This document shows, in pieces, positions 63,855 to 64,000 of a stretch of DNA of 64,000 nucleotides. The position numbers and the translations under genes were made by a program. The notes beneath the pieces are model-generated. The model was not told the origin of the DNA and made no database searches. It saw nothing but the letters and a program-made list of their open reading frames with translations. Each line of letters begins with the position of its first letter. The stretch's first letter is position 1. The DNA lies in assembly GCA_014706295.1 (NCBI GenBank), contig JACSVZ010000016.1, forward strand, positions 6,863,168 to 6,927,167, written 5' to 3'. The DNA comes from Lycocorax pyrrhopterus obiensis. Taxonomy: Eukaryota > Chordata > Aves > Passeriformes > Paradisaeidae.

Positions 63855-64000
63855 ATCACAGAATCACCAGGTTGGAAGAGACCTTCAAGATCCTCGAGTC
63901 CAACCCATGCCCCAAAACCTCAACTAAACTAAACCATGGCACCAAGCACCACGTCCAATCTCTTTTTAAACACGTCCAGGGATGGTGATTCCACCACCTC
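63855..64000 (-). mobile_element. CR1 LINE fragment, cut by window end
   Basis: It starts atcacagaatcaccaggttg, then ggaagagaccttcaagatcc, aacccatgccccaaaacctc, accatggcaccaagcacc and cacgtccagggatggtg, running off the window. It is the reverse complement of the same CR1 subfamily seen at 3826-4006, and the two copies can be aligned along nearly their whole shared length. Confidence 0.93.

Larger units (their letters stand above)
44290..64000. other. Intergenic region with no gene recognised
   Basis: I checked both strands for exons with splice borders and recognisable protein motifs and found none that I can defend. The longest open frames, such as 44946-45374 on plus and 45371-45748 on minus, look like chance. 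The region contains CR1 pieces at 46624-46856, 50079-50440, 60443-60486 and 63855-64000, simple repeats, a minisatellite at 60824-60893, and single-copy AT-rich sequence. No CpG-island promoter of a downstream gene is visible. Confidence 0.65.

Noticed and set aside
1..64000. Search for RNA genes, CRISPR arrays, phage or bacterial systems and endogenous viral genes
   Set aside because: The sequence is vertebrate in structure. I found no tRNA boxes, rRNA, repeat-spacer arrays, LTR pairs or viral-type reading frames.

Overview
The window reads as vertebrate nuclear DNA, most likely from a bird. It has long AT-rich introns, short exons with GT-AG borders, and several truncated CR1-type LINEs. 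These have the avian-style 3' end (an octamer related to ATTCTRTG) and a conserved tail in which ggtcccttccaa precedes it. I see no Alu, L1 or B1 elements, no bacterial operon structure, and no rRNA, tRNA or CRISPR array. The CR1 subfamily found at both ends of the window is, as far as I know, typical of Neoaves; the species cannot be fixed from sequence alone.

Positions 1-44290 carry the 3' part of one plus-strand gene, calsyntenin-2 (CLSTN2). Nine consecutive coding exons (9231-33349) join in phase to 1,539 nt, which is 512 residues plus a stop. They encode the end of the LamG/LNS domain, the rest of the ectodomain, one transmembrane helix, and a cytoplasmic tail with two WDD motifs around a very acidic tract. 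The 5' exons (signal peptide, two cadherin repeats, first part of LamG) lie upstream of the window. The stop codon is followed by what may be a very long 3' UTR. There is a possible proximal poly(A) signal at 33556, and the most convincing distal one is at 44262.

Positions 44290-64000 look intergenic. I find no exon that I can assign to a gene. The region holds three or four CR1 fragments, a degenerate minisatellite next to an (ACAG)n tract, and some simple repeats.

The function contained here is a synaptic, kinesin-linked type I membrane protein. The ectodomain acts at the cell surface or synaptic cleft, and the tail binds kinesin light chain for axonal transport of vesicles. I do not see a new biological system. 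The observations worth a second look concern the gene's own structure: sharp GC3 differences between neighbouring exons, weak 5' splice sites that could allow a tail-less isoform, a C-rich/G-quadruplex tract in the 3' UTR, and a small minisatellite.
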